Positions 41,266 to 44,174 of a stretch of 44,174 nt of DNA are shown here, piece after piece. The number at the start of each line of letters is the position of its first letter. Positions within the stretch are counted from its first letter, which is position 1. The stretch lies in the NCBI GenBank assembly GCA_943704415.1, contig CALSCO010000261.1, forward strand, positions 1 through 44,174, written 5' to 3'. Origin of the DNA: Parvularia atlantis (lineage: Eukaryota; Opisthokonta; Rotosphaerida). The notes under the pieces are model-generated. The model was given only the letters and a program-made list of their open reading frames with translations. It was not told the origin of the DNA and did no database searches. Both the position numbers and the translations under genes were made by a program.

Positions 41266-43829
41266 GTGCACCGATGGCCGGCTGGCGGTGCTGAGCGCGC
41301 CGTCGCAGTGCCACACCGTCGGCACGACGTACTCGTTCCGCGCCTCGTGCACGGCCGCGGGCCAGGCCGCCGTGACGGTCTGCCTCGACACGGCGTGCTC
41401 GCAGCTGTGCGCATCAAGCGATAGCAGCACGGGCGTGTGCACGGCGCGGCGCGGCCAGTCGAGCTCGGGCCGGACGACGCGCTCTGAGATGTGGACGTGC
41501 ATCAACCCGGCTGAGCCGACCGCGGCGCCGACCGGCCCGCCCGCACCCACGCCGAGCACGGCGCTCATGGTCGTGACGCGCGGCGAGGTCTGGGACGCGC
41601 AAGACATGCTTGGGAGCGGGTGCGCGTCGTCGCCGACCGCCTTCGCTGTGAGCTGGGTCCAGGGCAGCCCGTGCCGGCCCCAAGGGTGCTTCCGCATGGA
41701 CGAGAACGCGGTCGCGGTGCGCTGCGTGGCCGCAACCAACATCCAGGCCTTCGCCGCGCCGAGCGACCGCCAGTACGTCGTCGTGGACCTGTTTGACGGG
41801 GCGTTCTGCGGCGGGTCGCTGGTACGGCGCGTGGGCTACAGCACCATGCGCCAGTGTATCAACATCGTCGCGACGGCCATGAGCGCATCGTGCGACAGCA
41901 CGGGCAACATCCAGCTGCGCACGTGCGGTCGTGCCAGCAACTGCACCGCCTGCAGCACTTTCTCGACGATCTCGGGCAGCTGCCTGCGCACGGTTGGCCT
42001 GCCGCCGCTCCCGCTCGGCGACGGCGACAGCAGCAGCGCGCCAGCAATCTCGGCGCGTGTTTACTGCAGCAACCGCGCGCCGCCCGGGCCGGCCTACCCC
42101 ACCGCCCTAGTGCCGTCGCGGCCGCCGACCGGGGCGCAATACGTCTGGCGCTTCGACACATTTGCGTCGGCGTCGGGCCAGGCGTGCGACCCCACGTCGC
42201 TCGTCGAAGTCGTAGTTGAGAACGACATCCCCCAGCCGTGCACCGCCAGCGGCCCGAGCGACTGCACAGCGCAGACGCCGAGCCTCGTCAGCTGCCCCGG
42301 CGCGGCGCTCGAGACGGCCGCGGCGCTGCAGCTGCCCACGCAGTCGGCCTTTGTCGTCATCCGCACGTTTGGCACCGACGACTGCCAGGGCGCGCCGTCG
42401 CGTCTGCAGGCCGTCACGGTGCGTGAAGCCTGCGTTGGGCACTCGCACTCACTGGCGCGCGCCCCCAAGGCCGCCGGGACGTGCGTGCGGCTCGGCAACG
42501 GCCTGTACGCCAAGGCGTGGTGCGGCACGGATCTGCGCGCAACCGTGCGGCTGTGCGCGGCAGGCTGCGGTGCGGGCGGCTGCTTTTGCCGGAGGCGCTG
42601 TGGTCACGGTCGGCTCACAGACGACTGCACGCTCGTCACGGACGCGGCAGGCGCCGATACGTGCCAGTCCGACGTGCTCGCGAGCGGCTTGCTCATTGCG
42701 TACAAGGTGCGCGACATGCACACAGCAGGTTGCGGCGGCTGACCCGGGCGCCACGGCAGTTTGAGTGCACGAGGGCGTCGACGGGCAGCGACGGCGACGA
42801 CAATGACGACACGACCAGCACGAGCCGCACCGACCTCTGGCTCGGCGACGACGGTGCAGCGCGCTGCGCGGACGCGCACCCGCCGACGCTGTACAAGGTC
42901 GCGCTCGCGGTGTCGCCGCCGTGCGCGGGCCCGTCGCCGTGCGCCGCGTTCGGCAACGTGGCCAGCGCGACCGAGTGCGTGGAGCCGGCGAGCGTGCTGA
43001 GTGCCCTTGCGCCTCCTAGGTGCGTCTTGTGTGTGGCGTGCGCATGCGCGCGGTTTGGCCTGACGTCAGCCGCAGCGGCCTGCTGTACGTCGTTGTGGAC
43101 GCGTTCAGCGACGCAGACTGCGCCGAGCAGACGCGGACGCAGCGTGTCGGCTTCCTCTCGTCCGCAACCGTGTGCCTCGACAGTGCGTGCAGACACGCAC
43201 GCTGCACCGCTTAGCTCATGCGCGCGGGCGGCTCAGTCCACGCCAGCCAGCTCGTGCGCGTGTCATGCGATGCGACGCAGACCACGGCCACGATCGAGGC
43301 CTGCTCTGACGCCAGTTGCGCGAGCTGCACGCCCGTGCTCGTGGTGCGCGCGCGTATTGCGGGCCTCGGCTTGTCACCGCGCTCACACCGTGTTTGCAGG
43401 CGTCGGGTGGGTGCGTGCGGGCCGACGCGCTGCCTGTGCTCTCGGGCGGCCTCGTCAGCCTCGCGGGCGCGGCGTACCGCGTCCACTGTGGCAACCCGGC
43501 AGCCAGCTTGAGCGGGGGCGGCAGCTCGTGCGTGCTGTGCTACCGCGAAGCGTGGCGCACGCTGACCGTTGCGTGCATGCGACGCAGAACGGGCGCCGTG
43601 GTGGGCCTGGCCGTCGTCGGCGCGGTCCTCGTGCTCAGCGTCGTGGCAGGCCTCGTCTGGCGGTACCGCAAGCGGGTGCGTGCCGCGCGCTTGTGCGGAG
43701 AGGGCAGCAGCTCACACGCGGCAGATGGCCCTGCTGCGCGAGCGGCGGCGGCTACCGGCCACGTTCAGCGAGAGCGACTACGAGAACCTCATGGTCGAGG
43801 ACGAGCTCGAGGTGGACTCCCAGCTGTGA
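40799..43829 (+). CDS. Large Cys-rich type I membrane protein
   Basis: About 11 exons. Start MYRTVVLVLITVAAAVLASA, a signal peptide. The ectodomain (about 750 residues) is built of loosely repeated Cys modules with a recurring beta-strand pattern before a D-C pair: YVVATTFSADDCTGA, YVVVDLFDGAFCGGS, FVVIRTFGTDDCQGA, YVVVDAFSDADCAEQ. Short Cys clusters such as CLDTACSQLC and CSDASCASC follow. A Ser/Gly stalk leads to one helix (TGAVVGLAVVGAVLVLSVV), the stop-transfer WRYRKR and a tail of about 35 residues ending YENLMVEDELEVDSQL. YENL is a possible Tyr-based sorting motif. No enzyme domain is seen; an adhesin or receptor is an inference. The intron 40978-41021 appears to be GC-AG; intron 41221-41309 holds 12 CTG units. 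Confidence 0.8.
41229..41264. repeat. (CTG)12 trinucleotide repeat in an intron
   Basis: Twelve perfect CTG units lie just inside the donor of intron 41221-41309. If retained in mRNA they would read as a poly-Cys run in the gene frame, but splicing GQ to CHTVG keeps the conserved module intact. Confidence 0.9.
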
Positions 43830-44085
43830 ACCCGGGCGTTGGTAACCCTGGGTACTACAAAATGGATGAGAAACAACACTCATTCAACATCCACAGGAAA
43901 GGAGTCAGTACCTGTCCGTATTTCAAAAGGAGCGCACCTTTTGCTTCGTGGTATAGGCCCTAGTTCAGAGCCCGATCCGGGTCGGACACGGTGTGCAATG
44001 TGTTCCTTGCCGGTGATCTTGTGAGGGAAGGCTGCACGAATAGCCGGCGCGCGATCGCTGGGCATGCCGGCGCGCCAGACAGACC
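43830..44085. other. Spacer of lower GC with small hairpins
   Basis: Between the Cys-rich gene and the last gene the base composition drops visibly below that of coding DNA. It contains AAAAGG-6 nt-CCTTTT (near 43927-43944), CCGA-6 nt-TCGG (near 43973-43986), and a GCCGGCGCGC direct repeat (near 44044 and 44067). No ORF is convincing. It may hold the 3' UTRs of two convergent genes or a small RNA. Confidence 0.4.
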
Positions 44086-44174
44086 TTAGTTGCCGAGGCG
44101 GAAGGCGGCGGGTCGCTCAACTTGAAGGCCGGCCATGTAGCACTTCCACAGGTAGGTGATGTTGCGCGCAGCGT
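44086..44174 (-). CDS. C-terminal end of an unidentified gene, cut by the window
   Basis: Minus-strand reading frame with stop TAA at 44086-44088. The last residues are AARNITYLWKCYMAG followed by LQVERPAAFRLGN. The composition is unlike random GC-rich translation (Trp, Tyr, Asn and Met in a short stretch), which supports real coding. I do not recognise the family. The rest lies to the right of the window. Confidence 0.55.
   Translation of the reverse strand, partial: AARNITYLWKCYMAGLQVERPAAFRLGN

Noticed and set aside
1-44174. Bacterial origin, because of high GC and long open frames
   Set aside because: Conserved proteins are interrupted by regular short introns with branch-site and acceptor motifs, and the gene set is eukaryotic (AAR2, CNOT10, mL41, MICOS-like).
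1-44174. tRNA, rRNA, CRISPR arrays, transposons, virus-like elements
   Set aside because: I saw no cloverleaf with A/B boxes, no rRNA core, no spaced direct-repeat array, no terminal repeats and no transposase, integrase, reverse transcriptase or capsid reading frame.

Overview
The window is nuclear DNA of a gene-dense, very GC-rich unicellular eukaryote. Nearly every gene is cut by short introns (about 38-90 nt) that start mostly with GTGCGY or GCRCGY and end in CAG, with a CTGAC/CTCAC branch-point-like motif close to the acceptor. The gene set is CNOT10, AAR2, a TTC39/IML2 protein, an SCOC-like coiled coil, mL41, a granulin, squalene epoxidase, SCOT, a transmembrane TKL kinase and an ATP-grasp ligase like those of bacteria and fungi. 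This suggests a free-living protist on the opisthokont/amoebozoan side of the tree; I cannot name the genus. I see no rRNA, tRNA, CRISPR, transposon or virus-like element.

Layout, left to right. 1-2446: 3' part of a receptor-like TKL kinase (+). 2679-5147: PWP1 (+). 5303-7754: CNOT10 (+). 7783-10787: dynamin-related GTPase (-). 10788-11473: the only long spacer. 11474-13403: squalene monooxygenase (-). 13591-14843: CNPPD1-like cyclin (+). 14927-17642: TTC39/IML2 (-). 17696-19846: MORN protein with an internal ubiquitin-like region (+). 19883-20712: SANT/Myb protein (-). 20820-22419: secreted M28 aminopeptidase (+). 22488-24983: patatin-type triacylglycerol lipase (+). 25045-26134: granulin protein (-). 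26176-27434: mitochondrial phosphate carrier (-). 27700-29688: PIN-like transporter (+). 29707-31019: AAR2 (-). 31018-32026: N-formylglutamate amidohydrolase-like protein (+). 32068-34280: succinyl-CoA:3-ketoacid CoA transferase (+). 34312-36114: D-threonine aldolase/D-serine dehydratase-like PLP enzyme (+). 36144-37236: probable Mic26/27 MICOS subunit (-). 37261-37500: SCOC-like mini-protein (+). 37523-38814: DUS4-type tRNA-dihydrouridine synthase (-). 38920-39374: mitochondrial ribosomal protein mL41 (+). 39400-40786: ATP-grasp ligase (-). 40799-43829: large Cys-rich type I membrane protein (+). 44086-44174: C-terminal end of a further gene (-).

The genes are mostly housekeeping and do not form a pathway cluster, although several concern mitochondria (phosphate carrier, SCOT, Mic26/27, mL41) and lipids (squalene epoxidase, lipase). 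The two membrane proteins at the edges share a Cys-rich ectodomain / stalk / single-helix plan; the left one adds a kinase.

What stands out is architecture. About two dozen of roughly 190 introns placed by eye use GC-AG instead of GT-AG. Donors carry C at +4. Divergent genes start 24 bp apart, 12 bp apart or with overlapping start codons, and convergent genes stop 18-83 bp apart. All gene models were built by eye from conserved protein segments, reading-frame continuity and splice motifs; internal exon edges are less certain than gene identities.
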